A DNA stretch of 64,000 bases from Agrococcus baldri (GTDB lineage Bacteria > Actinomycetota > Actinomycetes > Actinomycetales > Microbacteriaceae): NCBI GenBank assembly GCA_900114805.1, contig FOZN01000002.1, forward strand, positions 186,001-250,000. Direction: 5' to 3'. Below are positions 25,627 through 34,908 of the stretch, piece after piece. The position numbers were made by a program, and so were the translations under genes. The notes below the pieces were generated by a model. It saw only the letters and a list, made by a program, of their open reading frames with translations. It was not told the origin of the DNA and did no database searches. Positions within the stretch are counted from its first letter, which is position 1. Each line of letters starts with the position of its first letter.

Positions 25627-25660
25627 GATCGTGATCGTGATCGTGATCGTGATCGTGATC
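25627..25660. repeat. Hexanucleotide microsatellite (GATCGT)5GATC upstream of a DUF4190 gene
   Basis: Five perfect tandem GATCGT units (25627-25656) plus GATC. It sits 20-53 bp before the ATG, so copy-number changes would alter leader or promoter spacing. Confidence 0.9.
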
Positions 25661-25772
25661 CGGGGTTCTGCTCCTGGTCTCCTGCCGCCTGACACCGTAC
25701 GCGGGCCGGGTCAGAGCAACCTGGACGCCTGCCCACACCCCGCCGCATGGGCGAAACGGCGCCCGCGCCCGC

Positions 25773-26861
25773 TCAGCGGTACGCGCCGGTGAGGCGCACG
25801 GCGCCGCCGTCGACGCCCTTGGCGCCGCGCACCCAGCCGGCGAAGTCGGCGGGCGCGTCCTGCACGCCGCCCACCGTCCACGCGGGGATGCCGGCGGCCT
25901 CGCTCGCGGCGATCACGTCGGCCGCATCGGCCTGGTCGACGACCACGAGCATGCCGAGCCCCAGGTTCCACGTGCCCTCCGCGTCGGTGAGCGGGAAGCC
26001 GCCCAGCTGCGCGAGCGCGTCGAACACCTCCGGCACCTGCCAGCCGGCGCGGTCGATCTCGACCGCGAGCTGCTGCGGCAGCACGCGCGCGAGGTTGGCG
26101 GCGATGCCGCCGCCGGTGACGTGCGAGATCGAGCGGATGCCCAGGCCTGCCTCGAGCATGCCCAGCAGCGGGGAGGTGTAGAGGCGGGTGGGCTCGAGCA
26201 GCACCTCGGCGGCGACGCCGCCCAGCTCGTCGACCCGGTCGGTGAGCGCGACTCTGCGCTCGGCGAGGATGTGGCGCACGAGGCTGAAGCCGTTCGAGTG
26301 CAGGCCGGAGGAGGCCATCGCGACCACGACGTCGCCGGACTGCACGCGCTCGGCGCCCAGCACCGCATCCGCTTCGACGATGCCGACGGCGGCACCTGCC
26401 ACGTCGTAGTCATCGGGCTGCATGAGACCCGGATGCTCGGCCGTCTCGCCGCCGACCAGCGCGGTGCCGGTGGCCTCGCAGGCCTCGGCGATGCCGCGCA
26501 CGATGTCGGCGATGCGCTCGGGCACGACCTTGCCGGTGGCAATGTAGTCGGTCATGAACAGCGGCTTGGCGCCCACCACGATGATGTCGTCGACGACCAT
26601 GCCGACGAGGTCCTGGCCGATGGTGTCGTGCTTGTCGATGGCCTGCGCGAGCGCGATCTTCGTGCCGACGCCGTCGGTGGAGGTGGCCAGCAGCGGCTTC
26701 GCGTACGAACCCGCCGCCGAGAGGTCGAACAGCCCGGCGAAGCCGCCGAAGCCGCCGAGCACGCCCGGCCCGTGGGTGCGGCTGACGGCCGCCTTCATGA
26801 GCTCCACCGCGCGGTCGCCCGCCTCGGTGTCGACGCCGGCGGAGGCATACGGATCGGTCAT
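25773..26861 (-). CDS. purM: Phosphoribosylformylglycinamidine cyclo-ligase (AIR synthetase)
   Basis: Closes the imidazole ring, FGAM to AIR, the fifth step of purine synthesis. 362 aa, normal length. It shows YASAGVDTEAGD at the N-terminus, the GVGTKI phosphate and ATP loop (about 65-70), the central VGMVVDDIIVVGAKPLFMTDY segment, GGETAEHPG (about 137), and HVTGGGIAANLARVLP (about 245). ATG 26861 has a TACCCT -10 box 6 bases upstream. It is not adjacent to purF, its usual partner; about 5.4 kb of other genes separate them and the two are on opposite strands. Confidence 0.97.
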   Translation of the reverse strand: MTDPYASAGVDTEAGDRAVELMKAAVSRTHGPGVLGGFGGFAGLFDLSAAGSYAKPLLATSTDGVGTKIALAQAIDKHDTIGQDLVGMVVDDIIVVGAKPLFMTDYIATGKVVPERIADIVRGIAEACEATGTALVGGETAEHPGLMQPDDYDVAGAAVGIVEADAVLGAERVQSGDVVVAMASSGLHSNGFSLVRHILAERRVALTDRVDELGGVAAEVLLEPTRLYTSPLLGMLEAGLGIRSISHVTGGGIAANLARVLPQQLAVEIDRAGWQVPEVFDALAQLGGFPLTDAEGTWNLGLGMLVVVDQADAADVIAASEAAGIPAWTVGGVQDAPADFAGWVRGAKGVDGGAVRLTGAYR

Positions 26862-26867
26862 GCTCCC

Positions 26868-26873
26868 AGGGTA
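26868..26873 (-). promoter_or_regulatory. -10 box of purM (leaderless)
   Basis: TACCCT on the minus strand, 6 bases before the purM ATG. A 61-bp palindromic repeat lies 21 bp further upstream. Confidence 0.5.
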
Positions 26874-26894
26874 TCGAGCCGCCGGTGCTCAGAT

Positions 26895-26955
26895 TCAACG
26901 TGTCGGGTGCGCACTCGGCGCACCCGGTGCGGCAAACCGGCACCTGACACGTTGA
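26895..26955. repeat. 61-bp intergenic nested palindrome, copy A
   Basis: The outer arms TCAACGTGTCGGGTGC and GCACCTGACACGTTGA pair at 15 of 16 positions (one G-T). The inner hairpin CGCACC c GGTGCG is at 26919-26931. Copies of identical length lie at 45624-45684 and 52183-52243. This copy is between the divergent purM and tdh genes. Confidence 0.9.
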
Positions 26956-27010
26956 GTTCTGATGGCAGGATGGCGTTGGCATACCCACCACCCCGTCGAT
27001 GGAGACCTCC

Positions 27011-28060
27011 GTGCATGCACTCGTGACCCGAGGCAAGCCGGGACTCGAGCTGGTCGAGATCCCCGAGCCCGAGACCCCGCCCGGCCATGTGAAGGTGCGC
27101 GTGCTGCGCGCCGGCATCTGCGGCACCGACCTGCACATCGATGGGTGGGATGCGTGGGCGCAGTCGGCCGTGCAGCCCGGGCTGACCGTCGGGCACGAGT
27201 TCTGCGGCGAGATCGTGGAGGTCGGCGAGGGCGTCACCGACTATGTCGCCGGGCAGCTGATGAGCGGCGAGGGGCACGTGGTGTGCGGCCACTGCCGCAA
27301 CTGCCGCGCGGGCCGCCGGCACCTGTGCATCCGCACCTCGAACCTGGGCGTGCAGCGCGACGGCTGCTTCGCCGAGTACGTGGTGCTGCCGGCCACCAAC
27401 GTCTGGGTGCACCCGGGCGCGACCGCGGCCACCGCATCCCCGCAGGAGCTCGACGTGTTCGGCATCTACGACCCGTTCGGCAACGCGGTGCACACGGCGC
27501 TGAAGTTCCCGGTCGTGGGCGAGGATGTGCTGGTCACCGGCGCCGGCCCGATCGGGCTGATGGCGGCGATGGTCGCGCGGCACGTCGGCGCCCGCCACAT
27601 CGTCGTCACCGACCTGTCGGAGGCGCGGCTCGAGCTCGCGCGCTCGCTCGGCTTCCGGGCGCTCAACCCACGCGAGCAGGAGATCAAGGACGTGCAGGGC
27701 GAGCTCGGCATGACCGAGGGCTTCGACGTCGCGCTCGAGATGTCGGGCGCCCCGGCCGCGCTCAAGGGCATCATCGAGAACCTCAACTTCGGCGGCCGGA
27801 TGGCCATGCTCGGGCTGCCCTCGGCGCCCATCGAGCTGGACTTCAGCAAGGTCGTCTCGCACATGCTGACCATCCAGGGCATCTACGGCCGCGAGATGTT
27901 CGAGACCTGGTACGCGATGAGCGCCATGGCGCAGTCAGGCCTCGACATCTCCCCCATCATCACCGACCGCTTCGCCTTCGCCGACTGGGAGGGCGCATTC
28001 GACCGTGCCCGCTCGGGCGCCGCCGGCAAGGTCATCCTCGACTTCACCCAAGGAGCCTGA
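27011..28060 (+). CDS. tdh: L-threonine 3-dehydrogenase
   Basis: Zinc NAD+ enzyme oxidising L-threonine to 2-amino-3-ketobutyrate, which Kbl then cleaves. 349 aa with strong family matches: [14 protein letters not shown] with the catalytic Cys, [12 protein letters not shown], structural zinc cysteines in [15 protein letters not shown], the Rossmann motif [14 protein letters not shown] (about 172), and [14 protein letters not shown] near the end. GTG 27011 (VHALVTRGK, matching MKALSKLK of E. coli) fits a GGAGA site 6 bases upstream; the ATG at 26999 overlaps that site and is unlikely. kbl follows after 3 bp. Confidence 0.95.
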   Translation: MHALVTRGKPGLELVEIPEPETPPGHVKVRVLRAGICGTDLHIDGWDAWAQSAVQPGLTVGHEFCGEIVEVGEGVTDYVAGQLMSGEGHVVCGHCRNCRAGRRHLCIRTSNLGVQRDGCFAEYVVLPATNVWVHPGATAATASPQELDVFGIYDPFGNAVHTALKFPVVGEDVLVTGAGPIGLMAAMVARHVGARHIVVTDLSEARLELARSLGFRALNPREQEIKDVQGELGMTEGFDVALEMSGAPAALKGIIENLNFGGRMAMLGLPSAPIELDFSKVVSHMLTIQGIYGREMFETWYAMSAMAQSGLDISPIITDRFAFADWEGAFDRARSGAAGKVILDFTQGA

Positions 28061-28063
28061 TCC

Positions 28064-29242
<1,179 letters not shown>

Positions 29243-29268
29243 GCGAATACGCGAATCGGGATGATTAA

Positions 29269-30231
29269 TTGACGCTGGGCTTGGACGCAACGAGCGGATG
29301 GATCGGAGTAGCGCAGGTCGCGGTGACACTCGCAATTCCGCTCGCTATTGAAGTACGAAGCGTCGCACGCAGTTGGAATTTCCGATTGCCGACAATCTCA
29401 ATCATGCAACTCACGATTCTGAGCGTAGCCAGTGCTGCATGCCTGACGGTATTGACATTGGCTCTTCTCGCTCTGGAGTCAGGTAGGGAGTTTAAGCTCT
29501 CGCCTCCTGTCATCAGCTTCATACTCACGGCATTTATCGGTGTTGTACTGACTCCATCGCTAATACCCGCCGCAGCGATACTCCGAGTTGCGGTGGTCAA
29601 ACCCAAGGGTCTTGCTGCAGATCTCCAAGAGATCGTAATTCGGATGATTGCGGTCCAGAAGCGAATGCGTGCCAGCGCCAGTCGAGTTCGCAGACTACTT
29701 CATCGAGGTCTTTCGCTGAGTGAGTCCATGTCCGATCAGTACGCGCGCGCCAAGCTACTCGCCGAGCCATCTGAGACGAGCCTGAGCAAATTGGAGCAGG
29801 CAGTACTCCTTAGGGTTGTGCGCGATGCTCAACCTCCGCTCGAGCCAGCCGACGCGCTGAAATCCAGTCTCGTTGCGCGCCTTTCCGGAATCCCACTCGC
29901 CCTCGCCGAGTTCGAACGCACCGATGCACATGCGCAAGTGTCGATATCAATACTCAAGCGGCAAGTGCGTCTCGTGATCACAGCTCACTTGGAGTTGGAA
30001 CGAATTGCGGCTTTCGACGCCACTCGCCAGGCCCAGTTTGAAGAAGTTGTCGCGAGCGAGAAGCGGCACGCTGAGGTAGTCGCGCAGAGAGCACTGGCTT
30101 TGATCGAGAGAACCTTGGATGCGCTCGGGCGTTCAGACGCGGCACTAGAGGACTTTCTCGGCGCCGCGGATGCTATCCAGCAGCAATTGGACTCGACCGT
30201 CAAACGTCTCGAGACGAGCGTCGGCGAGTGA
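29269..30231 (+). CDS. Low-GC, foreign-looking membrane protein with helical cytoplasmic domain, unknown
   Basis: I do not recognise this 320-aa protein. Three hydrophobic segments (about 12-30, 46-68, 79-105) are followed by a soluble region of about 210 residues, almost all predicted helical, with many Arg, Glu and Leu and a coiled-coil-like end. Base composition and codons (att, aat, agt, gta, agg) differ clearly from all neighbours, indicating recent transfer. The TTG start overlaps a tiny ATG ATT AAT TGA, and no ribosome site is visible; the next in-frame ATG (29404) lies inside the second helix. It may be read from the tdh-kbl transcript, 26 bp upstream. The layout resembles membrane-anchored effector or sensor proteins, but no motif supports a role. 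Confidence 0.65.
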   Translation: MTLGLDATSGWIGVAQVAVTLAIPLAIEVRSVARSWNFRLPTISIMQLTILSVASAACLTVLTLALLALESGREFKLSPPVISFILTAFIGVVLTPSLIPAAAILRVAVVKPKGLAADLQEIVIRMIAVQKRMRASASRVRRLLHRGLSLSESMSDQYARAKLLAEPSETSLSKLEQAVLLRVVRDAQPPLEPADALKSSLVARLSGIPLALAEFERTDAHAQVSISILKRQVRLVITAHLELERIAAFDATRQAQFEEVVASEKRHAEVVAQRALALIERTLDALGRSDAALEDFLGAADAIQQQLDSTVKRLETSVGE

Positions 30232-30506
30232 AAGTGCGCATATGTGAGTTGATTGGCGCGTCGGAATAACTGTCGCGCTTGATGCTCGTTCTCGTCGGTT
30301 AAGTAAAGTGATGGCCGACACAGTCGACGGCAACTCACTTGGGCGGCGCTGAGAACAACGGTTCCAGTCGCAGCGGAGTGCCACGCCGAATCGGACGGTG
30401 ATGAAGTGGCAGCGTGAGAGGCCCGCAGCTTCGAGCGTGCTGAGTCGCATCCGTTGACCCTCTGCAGTGACCGCCTTACCGTCGGTCTAAAGGGTGGAGG
30501 CCGACG
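30232..30506. other. Non-coding tail of the low-GC island and promoter region
   Basis: 275 bp with no supported gene; the first ~200 bp share the lower GC of the preceding gene. An 8-bp inverted repeat GTGAGTTG (30244-30251) / CAACTCAC (30331-30338) brackets 79 bp. A consensus promoter for the next gene lies at the right end. No tRNA or attachment site was seen. Confidence 0.5.
30454..30482 (+). promoter_or_regulatory. Promoter of the 30507 gene
   Basis: -35 TTGACC (30454-30459), a 17-bp spacer, and -10 TACCGT (30477-30482), one of the few two-box promoters in the window. A GGAGG ribosome site (30496-30500) follows. Confidence 0.65.
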
Positions 30507-31241
30507 ATGGAGATCGCACGCGGGGTATGGCTCGCACGCAGCGCGCTCGCACTGGTGCTCGCCAGTGTCGCGACCGCTCCGGCCGCCGCCGCTCCCGCAG
30601 CGACGAGCGTGCCGGGGCTGCCCGACGACGTCGCAGCGTTCTTCGCCGAGCAGGCGCCGGAGGTGCTCGAGGCCACCGAGCTGCACGGCACCGCCGCGGG
30701 CAGTGTGCATGAGGTCTTCGCCTGGAGCGAGGCGTACCTGAGCGGCGCCGCGGGCGGGCCCACCGTCTCGCTCGACGAGTGGATCGCGCCGGTCGAGCGG
30801 CTCGGCGAACCGGTCGGCACGATCACCGCCTACCGGCCGGCGCCGGATGAACCCGCGACGTTCGCCGCGACGAGCGACGACGCCGAGCTGGCGGCGGCGC
30901 TGCTCGGCGTGCGGTCCGGATCCCGGCTGGTGCTCGATGCACCGGCGGACGCCTGGTTCGCGCTCATCGACGGCACCGTCACGCCGCTCGACGAGCACGC
31001 GACCGAGCTGCTGCCGGCCGGCCGCGCCACGCTCGAGGAGCTGCAGCCCAGCGTGGTCGAGCGCTACGCGAGCATGCGCGCGCAACCCGACGACGTCACC
31101 GCACCGGTCGGCAGCAGGACCCCCGATGGCTCGGTCCCGCAGCCGTGGCTGCTGGGGGCGGGCATCGCCGCGGTGGTCATCGGGCTGCTCGCCGTGCTCG
31201 GGCTCGTGCTGCGCGCCCGTCGCAGGCGCCGCGCGGCGTGA
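30507..31241 (+). CDS. Secreted, C-terminally anchored protein, unknown
   Basis: A 244-aa protein with an N-terminal signal peptide (about 1-29, cleavage near PAAAAPA) and a C-terminal membrane helix (about 215-236) followed by RARRRRRAA. The middle is an extracytoplasmic acidic domain with no recognised family. The arrangement (signal, exported domain, helix, basic tail) is that of a type I membrane protein facing outward. It has its own two-box promoter and a GGAGG site. A hairpin at 31270-31294 follows. Confidence 0.78.
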   Translation: MEIARGVWLARSALALVLASVATAPAAAAPAATSVPGLPDDVAAFFAEQAPEVLEATELHGTAAGSVHEVFAWSEAYLSGAAGGPTVSLDEWIAPVERLGEPVGTITAYRPAPDEPATFAATSDDAELAAALLGVRSGSRLVLDAPADAWFALIDGTVTPLDEHATELLPAGRATLEELQPSVVERYASMRAQPDDVTAPVGSRTPDGSVPQPWLLGAGIAAVVIGLLAVLGLVLRARRRRRAA

Positions 31242-31269
31242 TCGCCGGCGGCGCGCGCGGCCTTCGACA

Positions 31270-31294
31270 CGGTGTGCGCCTGCGGCGCGCACCG
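31270..31294. terminator. Hairpin between convergent genes
   Basis: CGGTGTGCGCC, loop tgc, GGCGCGCACCG: an 11-bp stem with one G-T-type mismatch, between stops at 31241 and 31310. Confidence 0.6.
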
Positions 31295-31309
31295 GCTCAG
31301 GCAGCGGGG

Positions 31310-32179
31310 TCAGAAGACGGGCTTGCCGCCGGTGACGCCGAGCACGGTGCCGGAGACGTAGCTGGCCTCGTCGCTGGCGAGGTAGACGAACGCGGTCGCG
31401 ACCTCGATCGGCTGGCCGGGGCGGCCGAGCGGCGCGTTCATGCCGAAGTCCTTCACGCTCGGCTTCGTGGCCGGCTGCAGCGGGGTCCAGATCGGGCCCG
31501 GGGCGACCGCGTTGACGCGGATGCCGCGGCCACCGAGCTGCGCGGCGAGGTTGACGGTGAAGTTGTTGATCGCCGCCTTCGTCGAGGCGTAGTCGAGCAG
31601 CGTCTCCGACGGCTCGAACGCCTGGATGGATGAGCAGTTGACGATGCTCGCGCCCTCCTTCAGGTGCGGCAGCACGGCGCGCGTCAAGTTGAACATCGCG
31701 AAGATGTTCGTCTCGAACGTCTGCCGCAGCTGCTCGTCGGAGATCTGCTCGAGCCCGTCCTGCGCCATCTGGTAGCCGGAGTTGTTGACCAGGATGTCGA
31801 GCCCGCCGAGCTCCTCCATCACCTTCGCGCAGAGGTCCTGATTGGCCTGGTCGGTGCGCTGGTCGCAGGGCACCAGCACCGCGCGGCGACCGGCGGCCTG
31901 GATCTGGCGGCCGGTCTCGTCGGCGTCGTCCTGCTCCTGCGGCAGGTAGGCGATGGCGACGTCGGCGCCCTCCTTGGCGAAGGCGATGGCGGTGGCGCGG
32001 CCGATGCCGGAGTCGCCGCCGGTGACGAGGGCGCGCTTGCCCTCCAGCCGGCCGCGGCCGGTGTAGCTGGTCTCGCCGTGATCGGGCACCGGGTGCAGCG
32101 CGTCGGTCCGTCCGGGCCACTCCTGCTGCTGCTCGGGCAGATGCTTGATGGATTCCGTGTCGGGTTGCATGGCGACCAC
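31310..32179 (-). CDS. SDR-family oxidoreductase (YhdF/general-stress type)
   Basis: A 289-aa classical short-chain dehydrogenase with a 40-residue N-terminal extension (PEQQQEWPGRTDALHPVPDHG) typical of the YhdF/YdaD/Gsp39 stress-linked group. Motifs: NAD(P) loop VTGGDSGIGRATAIAFA (about 52), NNSGYQ, catalytic Ser in NCSSIQA, and YASTKAA as the YxxxK pair (about 199). Substrate unknown. The start is GTG 32179, preceded by GGGGAG; an in-frame ATG three codons later is the alternative. It is divergent from purF. Confidence 0.9.
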   Translation of the reverse strand: MVAMQPDTESIKHLPEQQQEWPGRTDALHPVPDHGETSYTGRGRLEGKRALVTGGDSGIGRATAIAFAKEGADVAIAYLPQEQDDADETGRQIQAAGRRAVLVPCDQRTDQANQDLCAKVMEELGGLDILVNNSGYQMAQDGLEQISDEQLRQTFETNIFAMFNLTRAVLPHLKEGASIVNCSSIQAFEPSETLLDYASTKAAINNFTVNLAAQLGGRGIRVNAVAPGPIWTPLQPATKPSVKDFGMNAPLGRPGQPIEVATAFVYLASDEASYVSGTVLGVTGGKPVF

Positions 32180-32243
32180 GATGCTCCCCTTGCCTGACCA
32201 TTCGGTGGGTGACCCGACGCATCCGCCCGCACGTCCCGCTCGA

Positions 32244-32249
32244 TAGGCT
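32244..32249 (+). promoter_or_regulatory. -10 box of purF
   Basis: TAGGCT, giving a leader of about 28 bases that contains the AAGGAG ribosome site before GTG 32284. Confidence 0.5.
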
Positions 32250-32283
32250 GGGTCGTCAGCCCCACGACAGAAGGAGCTCGCCT

Positions 32284-33741
32284 GTGTGCGGCATCGTCGG
32301 CATCGTCTCCGACTCGAGCGTCAACCAGCAGGTCTACGACGCGCTCGCGCTGCTGCAGCACCGCGGGCAGGACTCCACCGGCATCGCGACCGCCGACGGG
32401 CGCTCGATCCACGTCAAGAAGGCCAAAGGCCAGGTGCGCGAGGCCTTCCGCACCCGCGACATGCGCGCGCTGCTCGGCCACCTCGGCCTCGGCCACGTGC
32501 GCTACGCGACCCGCGGCGAGGCCGAGAACGAGCTCGAGGCGCAGCCGTTCTACGTGAACGCGCCCTACGGCATCGTGCTGGTGCACAACGGCAACCTGAC
32601 GAACTCGCGCGAGCTCGAGCGCGAGCTCGCCACCGTCGACCACCGGCACGTGAACTCCGGCAGCGACACCGAGATGCTCGTGAACGTGCTGGGCTCCGAG
32701 CTGCAGACGCTGGTCGCCACCGGCGCCCTCGACGCCGACCGCGTCTTCACCGCCGTGCGCCGCGTGCACGAGCGCATCCAGGGCTCCTACGGCGTCATCG
32801 CGCTGATCGCCGGGTACGGCATGCTCGCCTTCCGCGACCCCTTCGGCATCCGGCCACTCGTGCTGGGCTCGCGCCGCAGCACCAAGGGCCGCACCGAGTG
32901 GATGGTGGCGAGCGAGTCGGTCGCCCTGACCGGCTCGGGCTTCACGCTCGAGCGTGACGTCAGGCCGGGAGAGGCGATCTTCATCGCGCCCGACGGCGAG
33001 CTGATCACCGAGATGACCCACGACAGCCCGGTGCTCATGCCCTGCTCGTTCGAGTACGTCTACCTCGCCCGCCCCGACTCGGTGATGAACGGCATCAACG
33101 TCTACGAGTCGCGCCTGCGCATGGGCGAGCGGCTGGCCGACACGATCGCGCAGTACACGCCCGCGGGCAACATCGACGTCGTGATGCCCATCCCGGACTC
33201 CTCCCGCCCGGCAGCCATGGAGGTCGCGCGGCGGCTCGGCATCGAGTACCGCGAGGGCTTCTACAAGAACCGCTACGTCGGCCGCACCTTCATCATGCCC
33301 GGGCAGGCCGCCCGCAAGAAGTCGGTGAAGCAGAAGCTGAACGCGCTCGAGAGCGAGTTCCGCGGCAAGAACGTGCTGGTCGTCGACGACTCGATCGTGC
33401 GTGGCACCACCAGCCGCGAGATCGTCGAGATGATGCGCTCGGTCGGCACGAACTCGGTCACCTTCACCTCGGCCGCTCCCCCGGTGCGCTACCCGCACGT
33501 GTACGGCATCAACATGCCCTCGCGCGCCGAGCTCATCGCATCCGGCCGCACCATCCCGCAGGTGAACGAGGCACTCGGCAGCGATTTCCTCGTCTACCAG
33601 GAGGTCGAGGACCTGCAGCGCGCGATCCTCGACGGCTCGTCGATCGAGGGCCTCGACCTGTCGTGCTTCACCGGCGAGTACGTCACCGGCGGGGTCACCG
33701 ACGAGTACCTCGAGTGGGTGGAGCGCACGCAGCTCAGCTGA
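32284..33741 (+). CDS. purF: Amidophosphoribosyltransferase (GPAT)
   Basis: First step of purine synthesis: PRPP and glutamine give phosphoribosylamine. 485 aa. The start GTG 32284 places Cys at position 2 (CGIVGIV), the glutaminase nucleophile exposed after Met removal, so there is no propeptide. The phosphoribosyltransferase domain has the PRPP loop LVVDDSIVRGTTS (about 362-374). AAGGAG precedes the start. The [4Fe-4S] ligands of the B. subtilis type are not all present: PPVRYPHVYGIN has no Cys, and only one Cys remains in LDLSCFTGEY, so this is probably a cluster-free enzyme. It is separated from purM. Confidence 0.96.
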   Translation: MCGIVGIVSDSSVNQQVYDALALLQHRGQDSTGIATADGRSIHVKKAKGQVREAFRTRDMRALLGHLGLGHVRYATRGEAENELEAQPFYVNAPYGIVLVHNGNLTNSRELERELATVDHRHVNSGSDTEMLVNVLGSELQTLVATGALDADRVFTAVRRVHERIQGSYGVIALIAGYGMLAFRDPFGIRPLVLGSRRSTKGRTEWMVASESVALTGSGFTLERDVRPGEAIFIAPDGELITEMTHDSPVLMPCSFEYVYLARPDSVMNGINVYESRLRMGERLADTIAQYTPAGNIDVVMPIPDSSRPAAMEVARRLGIEYREGFYKNRYVGRTFIMPGQAARKKSVKQKLNALESEFRGKNVLVVDDSIVRGTTSREIVEMMRSVGTNSVTFTSAAPPVRYPHVYGINMPSRAELIASGRTIPQVNEALGSDFLVYQEVEDLQRAILDGSSIEGLDLSCFTGEYVTGGVTDEYLEWVERTQLS

Positions 33742-33751
33742 GCGGTGGAGC

Positions 33752-34906
33752 TCAGCCGACGGGTTCACGGGCGGCAGACGGCGCCCAGACACCGACCGCT
33801 GCCACCAGGCACGCCAGCGCTGCCCCGAGCACGACGTCGGGCAGCGGCACCGCGTGCAGCAGCAGCGCCGCGAGGCTGGCCCCCGCTGCGCCCGCGAGCA
33901 GCAGCAGCGCGGTCGCGCCGGTCGCGACCCGGTGACCGGCGCGCCGTGCGAGCTCTGCAAGGGCGACGGATGCGGCGAGCGCCACACCGAGCACGACCGC
34001 GGCCACCCAGTCCAAGACCCCGGGCCGCGCGATGGGGGCCGCGAGCGCCGCGGCGCCGCCGACCGTCGCGAGGACCGCTGCGGACCGGCCGCCGGCTCGT
34101 TCGGCGAGCATCGCCAGCGGCGGGCCCAGCAGCGCCCCGAGCGCGAGGGTGAGGGCGATCGGCCCGGCCGGCTGCGGGTGGTCGGCGCCGATCGCAGAGA
34201 GCGCCGGACGCAGCGCAGCGAGCGCGGTGAGGCCGGCGGCGGCGATGGCCAGCAGGGCCAGAAGCGCCGGCTGCGCGGTCTCCGCGGCGCGGACCCCTTC
34301 GAGATCTGAGGACCTGTTGTGGCGGGTCCCCTGATCCGGAACAGGTCCATCGACACGATCCGACGGTGGATTCGACGCCGTGGCGAGTGCCGCGATGACC
34401 AGCTGCAGGAGCGCGGCGGCGATGAGCGCGATGCTCACGCCGAGCGCCGATGAGGCGGCGGCGACGGCGACCAGCGCGACGCCCGCCGCGGCGGCGAGCA
34501 GCGTAGGAGCCGGGCGCACCCGCGGCGCGAGCACCGGGTCGGCGGCGACCTGCGCGCGCACGCCGGCGATCTGCACGCCGGCGGCCAGGCCGAGCGCTGC
34601 GGCGACCGCCAGGTGCGGCGGCTGATCGAGCAGCGCGAGGGCCGCCGCGCCGGCAGCGGCAATCGCGGCGACCGTCGCCGCAGCGAGCAGCAGCGCACGG
34701 GGCGCGGTGCCGGCGCGAGCGGAGACCGCACCCAGCACGGCGATGGCGAGCGCTGCCGCGGCGAGCGCGCAGGCCGCACCGAATGCGAGCGCGAGGGGTG
34801 CGCGCTCGCGCCCCAGCGCATCCGTCACCAGTGCGGCTGCGGCGAGCCCGTGCGCGACCCAGGCGAGTGCGTGCCCGCTGCCGAGCCGTGCGCGCCGGGT
34901 CGCCAC
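33752..34906 (-). CDS. Polytopic membrane protein carrying an in-frame palindromic element, unknown
   Basis: A 384-aa, Ala/Leu-rich protein with about 11-12 predicted membrane helices in two groups of roughly six, divided by a central hydrophilic loop (about 182-212). The 6+6 layout is like that of an MFS transporter, but I see no MFS signature. The central loop consists mostly of a 58-bp palindromic repeat read in frame (residues 187-206). It starts GTG 34906, two bases after the stop of the upstream membrane gene, so they form an operon. It is convergent with purF, with stops 10 bp apart. Confidence 0.75.
   Translation of the reverse strand: MATRRARLGSGHALAWVAHGLAAAALVTDALGRERAPLALAFGAACALAAAALAIAVLGAVSARAGTAPRALLLAAATVAAIAAAGAAALALLDQPPHLAVAAALGLAAGVQIAGVRAQVAADPVLAPRVRPAPTLLAAAAGVALVAVAAASSALGVSIALIAAALLQLVIAALATASNPPSDRVDGPVPDQGTRHNRSSDLEGVRAAETAQPALLALLAIAAAGLTALAALRPALSAIGADHPQPAGPIALTLALGALLGPPLAMLAERAGGRSAAVLATVGGAAALAAPIARPGVLDWVAAVVLGVALAASVALAELARRAGHRVATGATALLLLAGAAGASLAALLLHAVPLPDVVLGAALACLVAAVGVWAPSAAREPVG
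34291..34348. repeat. 58-bp nested palindromic element, copy 2, inside a membrane protein gene
   Basis: Same length and layout as 18929-18986, with 40 of 58 positions identical by my alignment. The outer arms GGACCCCTTCGAGATC / GATCCGGAACAGGTCC pair at 12 of 16, and the inner arms GGACCTG / CGGGTCC at 6 of 7 plus a wobble. Read in the same frame as copy 1: begins GPVPD and ends SSDLEGVR. Confidence 0.82.
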
Positions 34907-34908
34907 GC

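Noticed and set aside
26999-27001. ATG as the tdh start
   Set aside because: It overlaps the GGAG ribosome site; GTG 27011 is correctly spaced and matches the family N-terminus.
30232-30506. Attachment site or integrase remnant beside the low-GC gene
   Set aside because: No direct repeats with the other border, no tRNA and no recombinase motif were found by eye.
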